Of a DNA stretch of 27,314 nucleotides, positions 13,206 through 20,671 are shown one piece after another. Positions within the stretch are counted from its first letter, which is position 1; each line of letters starts with the position of its first letter. Origin of the DNA: a virus; the IMG/VR virus record IMGVR_UViG_3300011114_000392, positions 1-27,314 of that record, one strand, 5' to 3'. The notes below the pieces were generated by a model. It was not told where the DNA came from, ran no database searches, and was given only the letters and a program-made list of their open reading frames with translations. The position numbers were made by a program, and so were the translations under genes.

Positions 13206-13467
13206 ACTCCTTAAACTTTTAAGAGAGATCCCATGTCAGTCATGCGGTGCTAGTGATGGTACTGTAGTCGCTGCACACCGTAACGAGGGAAAGGGCATGG
13301 GTCTCAAAAATTCGGATGCGCTCACCTGTAGTTTATGTTATCATTGTCATTATGAATTAGATGCTGGTAACAAACTTACTAAAGATCAAAAGCGTGATAT
13401 GTGGAATAGAGCTTATGTAAATACCATGCAATATTTATGGGAACATGACATCATAGGAATTAAATAA
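13186..13467 (+). CDS. YbcO/DUF1364-like zinc-binding nuclease (93 aa)
   Basis: Numbering from the GTG at 13186, metal ligands are Cys17-x-x-Cys20 (IPCQSCG), an AHR motif with His31, and CSLCYHCH (Cys48, Cys51, Cys54, His55). The layout CxxC-AH-CxxCxxxH fits the DUF1364 (YbcO) family of small, HNH-like putative nucleases. In prophage DLP12 the same kind of gene sits between nin genes and Q, as here. The start is uncertain: GTG 13186 overlaps NinB by 20 bases; a TTG at 13156 is also in frame. Confidence 0.65.
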   Translation: MIYRNTKLLKLLREIPCQSCGASDGTVVAAHRNEGKGMGLKNSDALTCSLCYHCHYELDAGNKLTKDQKRDMWNRAYVNTMQYLWEHDIIGIK

Positions 13468-13748
13468 TGGGAAAAGGAAGCGCACCAAGACCGTTTACAG
13501 ATAGACAAACTTTTGAAGACAATTGGGATAAGATATTTAAAAAGAAACAGAAAAGTGCCTACACATCACCACACCTAATTGAATATGAACTTAATAAGTC
13601 TACAGGTGAGTTAGAACGTTTATACGAAAGTACATCTAAACCTAATAAGGATCAATTTAATGGCAGGCAAGAGTCCAACACAACTAACACTAGCGAAACT
13701 TCAGAAGGAAAATTACCCACTAGTTCAGATAGTGGAGAAATGGAATAG
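13467..13748 (+). CDS. Small phage protein MGKGSAPRPF type (93 aa)
   Basis: It begins MGKGSAPRPF, then FEDNWDKIFKKK, a start seen in many small phage proteins of unknown function. The C-terminal 35 residues are Ser/Thr/Asn/Glu-rich and probably disordered, overlapping the next gene by 89 bases in another frame. The start overlaps the previous stop (TAATG). No function can be given. Confidence 0.65.
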   Translation: MGKGSAPRPFTDRQTFEDNWDKIFKKKQKSAYTSPHLIEYELNKSTGELERLYESTSKPNKDQFNGRQESNTTNTSETSEGKLPTSSDSGEME

Positions 13749-13983
13749 TTGGGGAAGAGTAAGACAAGACCTGTTTGGTTTTATAGATGTACTAGCTATT
13801 GATGAAGAAGGTAACACGGTAGCTATTCAAACTACATCCGCTTCAAACGTATCGGCACGCATCAAAAAAATTGCTGATAGTGATAACGTCAAACATGTTA
13901 GAAATGCAGGGTGGAAAATATTAGTCCACGGATGGTACAAACAAAATAACAGGTGGCATGTTAGAGAAGTTGATGTCTCATGA
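13660..13983 (+). CDS. PD-(D/E)XK-fold protein, possibly degenerate (107 aa)
   Basis: The segment WNSWGRVRQDLFGFIDVLAI, followed by GNTVAIQTTSASNVSARIKKI and AGWKILVHGWYK, has the order of a PD-(D/E)XK nuclease core: Asp in FIDVLAI, then a strand where (E/Q)xK is expected. Here that spot reads Q-T-T, so the usual Lys is missing and activity is doubtful. AAGGATC precedes the start. Resolvase-like or restriction-like enzymes are the nearest relatives by pattern. It sits in the nin-like region. Confidence 0.55.
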   Translation: MAGKSPTQLTLAKLQKENYPLVQIVEKWNSWGRVRQDLFGFIDVLAIDEEGNTVAIQTTSASNVSARIKKIADSDNVKHVRNAGWKILVHGWYKQNNRWHVREVDVS

Positions 13984-14354
13984 AAGTAACAGCAATACAA
14001 ACAAAAGCATATCGCATGAAAGATATGTTATTAGATGTAATAGCTGAAGATGAAATTATTACATGCAAAGAAATAGCAAACCGTGTAGGTTTAAAATTTA
14101 ATGATATTAAATTTGTAGTCATTAAACTTGTAGAGTGGGAATTATTATGTGAGATCAGAGGAGGTAAAAACCTTTTCTATCATAAGCCAAAGAAACATTA
14201 TCTTCAGGAGCTATACCATCCAATGCCAAACTTTAAAATATTAAGTGTTTATAAACATACAGCAGATCATGATAAGCATAGTGTACGTAACCCATACAGA
14301 GGCATTGAGTCATTTAATGCTAGCATCCTAGGAATACCTCATGATCCATATTGA
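13980..14354 (+). CDS. Helix-turn-helix DNA-binding protein (124 aa)
   Basis: Residues 12-75 form a winged helix-turn-helix (MLLDVIAEDEIITCKEIANRVG, then a recognition helix DIKFVVIKLVEW and a wing RGGKNLFYH). The C-terminal half is unassigned and ends in a His/Pro-rich stretch. The start overlaps the previous stop as ATGA. A regulator of early or late transcription is a fair guess because it lies just before the Q-like gene, but the target is unknown. Confidence 0.65.
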   Translation: MKVTAIQTKAYRMKDMLLDVIAEDEIITCKEIANRVGLKFNDIKFVVIKLVEWELLCEIRGGKNLFYHKPKKHYLQELYHPMPNFKILSVYKHTADHDKHSVRNPYRGIESFNASILGIPHDPY

Positions 14355-14670
14355 TAGACTTATGCAAATATTAGATGACTGGGCCTTATGGATGAAGTCG
14401 GATAATCACCGCCTGGGTTATCCATCTAAGTCAGTTGGACTCTCTTCAGGGGGAGAGTCAACGGTGGACTCGTTTGATGAAATGATAGATATACAAGATC
14501 TTTCTAACGTCCATGTAGTCGACTCTGTCATTCATAGCTTACCTGGTGAACAACAAGATGCCATATATCACCGTTACTTGCATGCTAAAAAACCTTTGGC
14601 TTATGAATACAAGTTAGAATTAGCTATGGACAACCTTTTAACCATTGTATCAAAAAGAATTAATGCCTGA
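14341..14670 (+). CDS. Q-like late antiterminator (109 aa)
   Basis: The opening MQILDDWALWMKSDNHRLGYPSKS split by the linker SGGESTVDSFDEM, and then VDSVIHSLPGEQQDAIYHRYL, follow the pattern of lambda-like antitermination proteins (W-x-x-W, LGYPSxS, and a sigma region 4-like helical part). It is the last gene of the rightward operon, after NinB and YbcO-like genes, and directly precedes a strong promoter, a short leader and an intrinsic terminator. That is the Q-pR'-tR' order of lambda-like phages. It would bind DNA at the late promoter and let RNA polymerase pass terminators. AGGAA lies upstream; the start overlaps the previous gene by 14 bases. Confidence 0.65.
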   Translation: MIHIDRLMQILDDWALWMKSDNHRLGYPSKSVGLSSGGESTVDSFDEMIDIQDLSNVHVVDSVIHSLPGEQQDAIYHRYLHAKKPLAYEYKLELAMDNLLTIVSKRINA

Positions 14671-14674
14671 GACC

Positions 14675-14702
14675 TTGACAAAACGCATTTCCGTGGTAAA
14701 AT
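14675..14702 (+). promoter_or_regulatory. Strong late promoter (pR'-like)
   Basis: A perfect -35 TTGACA (14675-14680), a 16-base spacer ending in an extended -10 TGG, and TAAAAT (14697-14702, 5 of 6). It starts 4 bases after the Q-like stop codon. Transcription would begin near 14709. This is the best promoter in the window. Confidence 0.8.
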
Positions 14703-14709
14703 ATCACGC

Positions 14710-14730
14710 AATGGGATAACTACGCCCATT
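14710..14730 (+). other. Leader hairpin at the late transcript 5' end
   Basis: AATGGG (14710-14715) pairs with CCCATT (14725-14730) across a 9-base loop. It would form at the very 5' end of the late RNA, where Q-type pausing or RNA-based antitermination signals act. Confidence 0.5.
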
Positions 14731-14732
14731 AA

Positions 14733-14750
14733 CTCCGTAACTCTCCGTAA
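14733..14750 (+). repeat. Direct repeat CTCCGTAA x2, 10-base period
   Basis: Two perfect copies (14733-14740 and 14743-14750) are spaced one helical turn apart, between the leader hairpin and the terminator. A binding site or RNA element for antitermination is possible. Confidence 0.6.
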
Positions 14751-14782
14751 ACCCTATCTTCACCGGTAGGGTTTTTTATTTT
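14751..14782 (+). terminator. Intrinsic terminator (tR'-like) in the late leader
   Basis: ACCCTA (14751-14756) pairs with TAGGGT (14767-14772) around a 10-base loop, followed by a T-rich tract (14772-14782). Only about 60 bases separate it from the late promoter start, so late transcripts should end here unless antiterminated. Confidence 0.8.
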
Positions 14783-14992
14783 ATGCGTCCCAAAATTTGC
14801 AGTACATGCGGCCAGCCGTATGATGACACCGGCTATGAACAATGCCCAGAGTGTCAGTATGATCACACGTTTATAAGGATACCTCATGAAGAAGCCAACC
14901 ACAAAAGCAGGAAAGACAAAGAAAGTATCAAAAGTAATGAAGGAGTGGAAGGCAGGAACTCTTCACTCAGGAAAAAAAGGCCCAGTAGTTAA
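14783..14992 (+). CDS. Zinc-ribbon mini-protein (69 aa)
   Basis: Two Cys pairs, C6-x-x-C9 (CSTCGQPYDD) and C21-x-x-C24 (QCPECQY), form a rubredoxin-like zinc ribbon in the first 30 residues. After about residue 34 the frame overlaps the next gene by 107 bases and the composition becomes Lys/Ser/Arg-rich, so the tail may be unselected. The ATG follows the terminator's T-run directly; the only Shine-Dalgarno-like AGGG is inside the terminator hairpin, 11 bases away. First late gene; function unknown. Confidence 0.55.
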   Translation: MRPKICSTCGQPYDDTGYEQCPECQYDHTFIRIPHEEANHKSRKDKESIKSNEGVEGRNSSLRKKRPSS

Positions 14993-15059
14993 GTCAAAAA
15001 AACAAGCCGTAGCTATCGCACTTAGCGAAGCTGGTATGTCTAAAAAGAAAGGTAAATAA
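14886..15059 (+). CDS. DUF6496-like lysine-rich protein (57 aa)
   Basis: The motif KVMKEWKAGTLHSGKKGP followed by SKKQAVAIALSEAG is the DUF6496 signature, a short basic protein common in phages and some bacteria. 18 of 57 residues are Lys. AAGG lies about 9 bases before the ATG at 14886. It overlaps the zinc-ribbon frame. Role unknown; the charge suggests nucleic-acid contact, perhaps inside the virion. Confidence 0.75.
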   Translation: MKKPTTKAGKTKKVSKVMKEWKAGTLHSGKKGPVVKSKKQAVAIALSEAGMSKKKGK

Positions 15060-15061
15060 TT

Positions 15062-15193
15062 ATGCCAATGGTCGGAATGAAAAAGTTTGCTTACACAGAA
15101 AAAGGTAAGAAAGAAGCTAAAGAATACGCTAAAAAGTCAGGTAAAAAAATGGCAGTTAAGCCAATGAAAAAGGCAGCTAAACGTGGCAAATAA
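15062..15193 (+). CDS. Lysine-rich mini-protein (43 aa)
   Basis: 15 of 43 residues are Lys. The product (MKKFAYTEKGKKEAKEYAKK, then KKMAVKPMKKAAKRGK) is a small basic protein of the type found beside DUF6496 genes in phages. AAAGG lies upstream and the next gene overlaps its end by 11 bases. Function unknown; DNA binding is a guess from charge. Confidence 0.65.
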   Translation: MPMVGMKKFAYTEKGKKEAKEYAKKSGKKMAVKPMKKAAKRGK

Positions 15194-15335
15194 ACCAGGA
15201 CTATACGCTAATATTGCAGCTAAGAGGGCTAGAATTAAAGCTGGCTCAGGCGAAAAGATGCGTAAACCAGGTACAAAAGGCGCACCTACTGCCAAAGCAT
15301 TTAAACAGTCAGCAAAGACAGCTAAAAAGAAATGA
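15183..15335 (+). CDS. Basic conserved phage mini-protein (50 aa)
   Basis: KPGLYANIAAKRARIKAGSG and EKMRKPGTKGAPTAKAFKQS are highly conserved motifs in a small phage family of unknown function. 12 Lys and 4 Arg in 50 residues. The start is a GTG (15183) in the overlap with the preceding gene, and the stop overlaps the next start as ATGA, so it is translationally coupled on both sides. Too short to appear in a scan with a 60-aa cutoff. Confidence 0.75.
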   Translation: MANKPGLYANIAAKRARIKAGSGEKMRKPGTKGAPTAKAFKQSAKTAKKK

Positions 15336-15583
15336 TCAAAAAAGGTAAAGAGACGTTTTCAGGTTATAATAAACCTAAAAGAACTCCTAGTCATCCTACT
15401 AAGTCACATGCAGTATTGGCTAAACAAGGTGACCAGGAAAAACTCATACGCTTTGGTCAAAAAGGCGTAAGTGGTGACAAAACAGATACAGCAAGAGCAA
15501 AGTCATTTAAAGCAAGACACGCTAAAAACATTGCAAAAGGAAAAATGTCCGCAGCTTATTGGGCTAACAAGGTTAAGTGGTAA
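15332..15583 (+). CDS. Basic conserved phage protein (83 aa)
   Basis: Conserved motifs FSGYNKPKRTPSHPTKSHAV, IRFGQKGVSG and SFKARHAKNIAKGKMSAAYW define a small basic phage protein family that often lies near terminase genes. Function is not known. The start overlaps the previous stop as ATGA. It completes a block of four basic mini-proteins ahead of the packaging genes; virion DNA condensation is one possible role. Confidence 0.8.
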   Translation: MIKKGKETFSGYNKPKRTPSHPTKSHAVLAKQGDQEKLIRFGQKGVSGDKTDTARAKSFKARHAKNIAKGKMSAAYWANKVKW

Positions 15584-16284
15584 AACTAGATATATACGTA
15601 GGATATGATGGCAAGGTAGAACCAGTTGCATACCACAATTTTTGCCAGTCAATTATAGAAAAGTCATCTATACCGGTAAGTTTTACACCATTAGCACTAA
15701 ACACTTTAAAAGACTACGAAGAAACACATAAAGACGGTAGCAACGCATTTATCTATTCACGCTTTCTAGTACCATATCTAAATAACTTTAAAGGTATCGC
15801 ACTATTCGTAGATGGCGATATGATATGCAGAACAGATATAGCAGAGATATTAGCAAACTTTGATAATGACGAAGCAGTTAAAGTCGTAAAGCATAACTAC
15901 ACTACAAAACATCCTATCAAGTACCTAGGTGCAAAGAACGAAGACTATCCTAAAAAGAATTGGTCAAGCGTTATGTTATGGAACTGTGGGCATTGGCTCA
16001 ACAAACAACTTACACCTAAGTTTGTACAAGAACAAACAGGTAAATACCTACACAGGTTTGAATGGCTCAAGTATCCTGAAGAACAAGTAGGTAAGCTAGA
16101 CGAAACATGGAACTGGCTAGAAACAGAATACGAATACAACCCAGATGCTAAGTTAGTGCATCACACATTAGGCACACCATGCTTTAAAGACTATCAGAAT
16201 ACAGACTATAGTCAAGAATGGTGGGAAACATATCAACGGATGATCTATCCACTTAAAGGTAAAAACAGGGAAAGCGAGCTATAA
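15577..16284 (+). CDS. Glycosyltransferase, GT8-like GT-A fold (235 aa)
   Basis: A GT-A glycosyltransferase pattern: an N-terminal strand with IYVGYDG, then IYSRFLVPYL, then FVDGDMICRTDI with the metal-binding DxD at residues 79-81 (Asp-Gly-Asp). The WSSVMLWNCGHW segment is also typical of GT8-like enzymes. It would use a nucleotide-sugar and Mn to modify a virion protein, DNA or host glycan; the acceptor cannot be told. The start is a GTG (15577) overlapping the previous stop, with AAGG upstream. Confidence 0.75.
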   Translation: MVKLDIYVGYDGKVEPVAYHNFCQSIIEKSSIPVSFTPLALNTLKDYEETHKDGSNAFIYSRFLVPYLNNFKGIALFVDGDMICRTDIAEILANFDNDEAVKVVKHNYTTKHPIKYLGAKNEDYPKKNWSSVMLWNCGHWLNKQLTPKFVQEQTGKYLHRFEWLKYPEEQVGKLDETWNWLETEYEYNPDAKLVHHTLGTPCFKDYQNTDYSQEWWETYQRMIYPLKGKNRESEL

Positions 16285-16285
16285 T

Positions 16286-16741
16286 ATGGCAGATCTAGCT
16301 AAACAATTAAGACAATTACAAGATGCCCAAAGGCTAAGAGAATTGGCTCAACAATATGGGTACAGTCAACAAGACATTAACACATTAAGACAGGCAGTAC
16401 CACAAGCATTGCCACAATTAGCAGGTCAGGGTATGTTGCCTCCGGCACAAATGCCACAATATGTACCTCCTACAGGTCAATTACCTCCAGCACCTATGCG
16501 TGACTATGCGTTAAGACCAAAAGAGTATGGTGCATTACCTCCAGCTCAGATGCCAACTATCCCACAAGGCATGACACCGGATGATATGAATGCAATGATG
16601 CGAGCTATGCCAAAGACAGCACCTTCACAAATGTCACCATATATGCAAAACTTAACTAACCCAGGCATGACAATGCAACAAAACTACATTGACCCAGCTA
16701 TCATAGAACAAATGTACTATAGAGGCCTATTAAGCCGATAA
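16286..16741 (+). CDS. Pro/Gln/Met-rich low-complexity protein (151 aa)
   Basis: Not recognised. The first 45 residues are helical and Gln-rich (LRQLQDAQRLRELAQQYG); the rest is low complexity, rich in Pro, Met, Gln and Ala, with a repeated LPPAQMP-type motif (about residues 51-57, 84-90). It ends ...IEQMYYRGLLSR. Such proteins are usually flexible virion or scaffold-like factors. It lies directly before the terminase genes. GCGAG is the only weak ribosome site. Confidence 0.6.
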   Translation: MADLAKQLRQLQDAQRLRELAQQYGYSQQDINTLRQAVPQALPQLAGQGMLPPAQMPQYVPPTGQLPPAPMRDYALRPKEYGALPPAQMPTIPQGMTPDDMNAMMRAMPKTAPSQMSPYMQNLTNPGMTMQQNYIDPAIIEQMYYRGLLSR

Positions 16742-16780
16742 ACAATAGAGGGCAACCAACCTATAAGGAGTTGCAAAACA

Positions 16781-17101
16781 ATGGATATTGAAGAACGCAA
16801 AAAACTAGCAGCAGAACGTAGCTCAGAAGCTAACAAAGGTAATACACATTCTAGTAAAAACAATAGGTTATGGGCGGAAACACTTAGGCGTGCTGTCATT
16901 CAGTCAGATGCTGAAAGACTACGCATGATCGCAGAGGCTTTATTAGATAAAGCAGCCTCAGGTGATGTATCTGCTATTAAAGAATTAGGCGATAGAATAG
17001 ACGGTAAGTCAGTAGCCACTACAGAGTTGACTGGTGTGGATGGATCTAATTTACCTATAAGCATTGCTATAGACTTTGTAAAGCCAAAAGATGAAGGTTA
17101 A
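16781..17101 (+). CDS. Putative terminase small subunit (106 aa)
   Basis: A mostly helical protein with NNRLWAETLRRAVIQSDAERLRMIAEALLDKAASGDVSAIKELGDRIDGK, split here only by position; this pattern is common in the gene immediately upstream of the large terminase in phages with PBSX-type TerL. It would recognise the packaging site and stimulate TerL. AAGGAG precedes the ATG. Its end overlaps TerL by 11 bases. Called from context and pattern, without a clear helix-turn-helix. Confidence 0.6.
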   Translation: MDIEERKKLAAERSSEANKGNTHSSKNNRLWAETLRRAVIQSDAERLRMIAEALLDKAASGDVSAIKELGDRIDGKSVATTELTGVDGSNLPISIAIDFVKPKDEG

Positions 17102-18341
17102 TGCAACCTTTCCTGATAAGCTACAATTTCTATTCGATCCGTACAGGTACAAGGTAAGCTACGGAGGACGTGGATCTGGCAAGTCATGGTCTTATGCTAG
17201 AGCATTACTTATACAGGCTGCTAATAAGCCATTGCGTGTGTTATGCGCACGAGAGATACAGCGTTCGATAAAGCAGTCGGTTCATACCTTGCTCAACGAT
17301 CAAATACAGTCTTTAGGTCTAGGAGCTTTCTATGAAGTATTGGAAGCAGAAATACGTGGTCTTAACGGTAGCACGTTCAGTTTTACTGGGCTGGCTACTA
17401 ATACTGTGGAGTCCATTAAGTCTTTTGAAGGATGTGATATTGTCTGGGTGGAAGAGGCACAAACAGTATCAAAGAAGTCGTGGGATATTTTAATACCTAC
17501 GATACGTAAACCAGACTCAGAAATATGGGTCAGCTTCAACCCAAATGTAGATACAGACGACACATATACTCGCTTTGTCGTAGAGCCTCCAGAAAATGCT
17601 AAAGTAGTCAAAGTTAATTACCAAGATAACCCTTGGTTTCCAGACGTTCTCGAACAAGAACGCTTACACAGTTTAAATACTAACCCTGACTATGCAAATA
17701 TATGGGAAGGTGAATGTAAAGCAGCCGTAGATGGTGCTATATATTCTAACGAGATCAGAGAGGCCCAGGAGGCTGGACGTATTACTAACGTACCTTATGA
17801 TCCAATGCTTAAGGTTCATGTAGTAATGGACTTAGGATGGAATGACTCAATGTCAGTTATCCTATGTCAAAAAGGTGTATCAGATCTACGCATCATTGGT
17901 TATATAGAAGATGACCATAGAACTTTAGATAGTTATTCAGCACAGTTAAAAGCATTGCCATATAGCTGGGGAACTATGTACTTACCTCATGACGGACAGT
18001 CTAAAGACTTTAAGCATGGTATATCAGCAGAAGATATTATGCGTAAGTTTGGATGGGATGTAAGAATTGTACCTCGCATGGATATAGAGGCCGGCATCAA
18101 GATAGCACGGATGAACTTCCATAGAGTTTATTTTGATAAGTCAGCTAACAGACTTGTTGACTGTTTAAAGCATTATCGCAGATCTATTAACTCTGCAACT
18201 AACGAACCTGGTGCGCCATTGCATGATGAGTATTCTCATGGAGCAGACGCATTCAGATATTTATGTACCTCTGCAGACAGCATGAAGAATGAGTCATGGA
18301 CTAGTTCAGAGATACGATATTCAAACTTAGGAATTGTTTAA
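17091..18341 (+). CDS. Terminase large subunit, PBSX family (416 aa)
   Basis: ATPase-nuclease motor of DNA packaging. Walker A GGRGSGKS is at residues 25-32, Walker B plus catalytic Glu at 117-123 (DIVWVEEAQ), the coupling motif SFNPN at about 149-153, the first nuclease Asp at 248 (VVMDLGWND) and the last at about 386 (HGADAFRY). This is the Terminase_3/PBSX type. The start at 17091 overlaps the previous gene and has only a weak ribosome site, suggesting coupled translation. The stop overlaps the portal start (TAATG). Confidence 0.95.
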   Translation: MKVNATFPDKLQFLFDPYRYKVSYGGRGSGKSWSYARALLIQAANKPLRVLCAREIQRSIKQSVHTLLNDQIQSLGLGAFYEVLEAEIRGLNGSTFSFTGLATNTVESIKSFEGCDIVWVEEAQTVSKKSWDILIPTIRKPDSEIWVSFNPNVDTDDTYTRFVVEPPENAKVVKVNYQDNPWFPDVLEQERLHSLNTNPDYANIWEGECKAAVDGAIYSNEIREAQEAGRITNVPYDPMLKVHVVMDLGWNDSMSVILCQKGVSDLRIIGYIEDDHRTLDSYSAQLKALPYSWGTMYLPHDGQSKDFKHGISAEDIMRKFGWDVRIVPRMDIEAGIKIARMNFHRVYFDKSANRLVDCLKHYRRSINSATNEPGAPLHDEYSHGADAFRYLCTSADSMKNESWTSSEIRYSNLGIV

Positions 18342-20344
18342 TGAAGATACAAGACTTAGAAATTATTGCACGTATAGAAGAAGAAGAGAACATTGCGTAT
18401 GGCGTGAATGACTCAGCTCTATCTAATGATCGTGCTACAGCTATTGACTACTACCTAGGTGAACCATTCGGTAATGAAATTGAGGGTAGATCACAAGTTG
18501 TATCATTTGACGTGCAAGATACTATTGAGTCAGCATTGCCTCAGTTATTAAAAGTATTTGTATCAGGTGACCAAGTAGTTAAGTTTGAGCCTAAAGGCCC
18601 AGAGGATCAGGACGCTGCTGATCAAGAAACTGACTATGTCAACCATGTGGTCATGGAAAAGAATGAAGGCTTTAAGATATTCTACGTATGGTTTAAAGAC
18701 GCATTACTATCTAAGAACGGATACGTTAAAGTTTACGCTGAAGACGAAGAGGAAGAAGAAGAATACGAATACGAAGGTCTGACAGATGCGCAACTACAAA
18801 TGTTGGCTTCAGATGAAAAGACAGAAGTATTAGAGCATGAGGCTTATCCTGATCCTAGTGTAGATATGAACGCACTTATGGATCAAGCATTAGCTATGGG
18901 CCAAGACCCAGCTACCATTATTCAACCTATGCTTCATGATGTAAAGCTAAAGGTTACAGAGAAGAAGACAGAGATCTGCATTGAGAACGTAGCACCAGAA
19001 AACATGATGGTGTCAGTAGATGCTGTAGGCCCTAACTTAGATGATGCACGCTTTGTACAGCATAGAGAAGTCATGTCATTGGCTGATATTGCAGAAGCAT
19101 TTGATAAGCCATTAGAATATGTTAAGTCTATTATGTCAGACTTACGTGATACATTCGAAGAAGAGTCTAATGCACGTGATATTTATGACGAAGAATATGA
19201 CAGAGCTTTATTACCAGATGAAGCACTCGTTAAAGATACTTATATTAAATTAGATGGTGAAAGACATAGAGTAGTAGTGCTAGGCAATACTATCTTACAT
19301 AAAGAAAAAATGGACTGTGTACCATTTGCATGTATTACTCCAATGATCATGCCACATAGACATATTGGTCGTTCTTATGCTGACTTGACTATGGACATTC
19401 AGCTTATCAAGTCTACATTATTACGTGGCCAATTAGATAACATGTATCTAGCTAACAATGGCCGTTATGCTATCTCTGATCGTGTAAACCTAGATGATAT
19501 GTTGACTTCACGTCCAGGCGGTATTGTACGTGTAGAAGGTGACCCATCTTCAGGTATTATGCCTCTATCGCATCCTCCTCTACCAGCATCATCTTTTGCT
19601 ATGGTTGAGTACATGGATAGCATGAAAGAAAAACGTACAGGTATCACAGCATATAACCAAGGCCTAGATGCTAATAGTCTTAATAAGACAGCTACAGGCG
19701 TACAACAAATTATGTCTGCTGCTCAACAACGAGTTGAATTAGTAGCACGTACATTTGCAGAAACAGGTGTTAAAGAACTATTTAAGTTAGTACATAGACT
19801 AGTAAGAACTACACTTACTAAACCTGATATTGTACGTATCCGTAATAAATGGGTAGAAGTAGACCCAAGAGAATGGGAAGACCGTAAAGACTTATCTATC
19901 TCTGTGGGCCTAGGTGCAGGTAACAAGGATCAACAGTTAGCTCACTTAGCTACTATTTTACAAGCTCAAAAAGAAGCATTGCAAATTGGCATTACTTCAC
20001 CAGAAAAGATCTATAACGCTTTAGCTAAATTAACTCAGAACGCTGGCTTCAAAAACCCAGAAGAATTCTGGATCAACCCAGCTAATACACCTGAGCAAGA
20101 AGGTCAGCCATCCAAACCTTCAGAAGCAGAGATCATGGTTCAAGGCCAATTAGCTATAGAACAACAAAAAGCACAAGCTCAACTCCAGCAAGAACAACTA
20201 CGCTCACAAAATGATGTTATAATTGAACGTGAGAAGATAGCAGCTCAAGCTGAGTTAGAACGCTTTAAAGCACAATTAAAAGCAGAAACTGACTTAGCTA
20301 TTGCACAAATTAAAGCTCAGTCAGGAGTAATGTATGGCGGATAA
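18341..20344 (+). CDS. Portal protein, P22-like (667 aa)
   Basis: The head-tail portal through which DNA is packaged. Motifs fit the P22-like portal family: an early ALPQLLKVF, YVNHVVMEKNEGFKIFYVWFKDAL, GRSYADLTMDIQLIKSTLLRGQLDN and the long helix region NKTATGVQQIMSAAQQRVELVARTF. An acidic Glu-rich loop is at about residues 127-142. The C-terminal 75 residues are a Gln/Ala/Glu-rich coiled coil, likely the barrel or tail helix. It is large but usual for this family. The downstream gene starts inside its 3' end. Confidence 0.92.
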   Translation: MKIQDLEIIARIEEEENIAYGVNDSALSNDRATAIDYYLGEPFGNEIEGRSQVVSFDVQDTIESALPQLLKVFVSGDQVVKFEPKGPEDQDAADQETDYVNHVVMEKNEGFKIFYVWFKDALLSKNGYVKVYAEDEEEEEEYEYEGLTDAQLQMLASDEKTEVLEHEAYPDPSVDMNALMDQALAMGQDPATIIQPMLHDVKLKVTEKKTEICIENVAPENMMVSVDAVGPNLDDARFVQHREVMSLADIAEAFDKPLEYVKSIMSDLRDTFEEESNARDIYDEEYDRALLPDEALVKDTYIKLDGERHRVVVLGNTILHKEKMDCVPFACITPMIMPHRHIGRSYADLTMDIQLIKSTLLRGQLDNMYLANNGRYAISDRVNLDDMLTSRPGGIVRVEGDPSSGIMPLSHPPLPASSFAMVEYMDSMKEKRTGITAYNQGLDANSLNKTATGVQQIMSAAQQRVELVARTFAETGVKELFKLVHRLVRTTLTKPDIVRIRNKWVEVDPREWEDRKDLSISVGLGAGNKDQQLAHLATILQAQKEALQIGITSPEKIYNALAKLTQNAGFKNPEEFWINPANTPEQEGQPSKPSEAEIMVQGQLAIEQQKAQAQLQQEQLRSQNDVIIEREKIAAQAELERFKAQLKAETDLAIAQIKAQSGVMYGG

Positions 20345-20606
20345 GTCATTAGAAGAAGTTAAACGTGGCGAACAAGCTGCGGTAGTTTTAGAGAACCCAT
20401 TATTTAAAGAAGCAATATCAAAAGTTAAAGAGAACATTGTCAGCACTATGACAACTAGTCCATTAGGTGACGAGAAGACTCATAACCGTTTAGTTATTGC
20501 ATTACAATTATTAAACCAAATAGAGAAGCAACTTACTGACGTTATGAATACAGGTAAGCTAGCTAAACTACAAACAGATACGCCACGGTTCAAAGTATTT
20601 GGGTAA
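20334..20606 (+). CDS. Small conserved protein next to portal (90 aa)
   Basis: A helical protein (ENPLFKEAISKVKENIVSTM, then HNRLVIALQLLNQIEKQL) of a type regularly found right after the portal in podoviruses; function not settled. AGGAG inside the portal gene lies 6 bases before the ATG at 20334. It overlaps the portal by 11 bases. The following intergenic gap carries an intrinsic terminator. Confidence 0.7.
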   Translation: MADKSLEEVKRGEQAAVVLENPLFKEAISKVKENIVSTMTTSPLGDEKTHNRLVIALQLLNQIEKQLTDVMNTGKLAKLQTDTPRFKVFG

Positions 20607-20610
20607 GGAC

Positions 20611-20648
20611 AAGCCCATTTAAAGCTCACTTAGGTGGGCTTTTTTATT
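20611..20648 (+). terminator. Intrinsic terminator between portal and scaffold modules
   Basis: An 8-pair stem (20622-20629 with 20634-20641, one G-U) with a 4-base loop is followed by a T-rich tract. A second upstream arm (AAGCCCA, 20611-20617) can pair with the same 3' arm, so two alternative stems exist. Confidence 0.75.
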
Positions 20649-20671
20649 GTCTAATTTAAAGGAAATAAACT

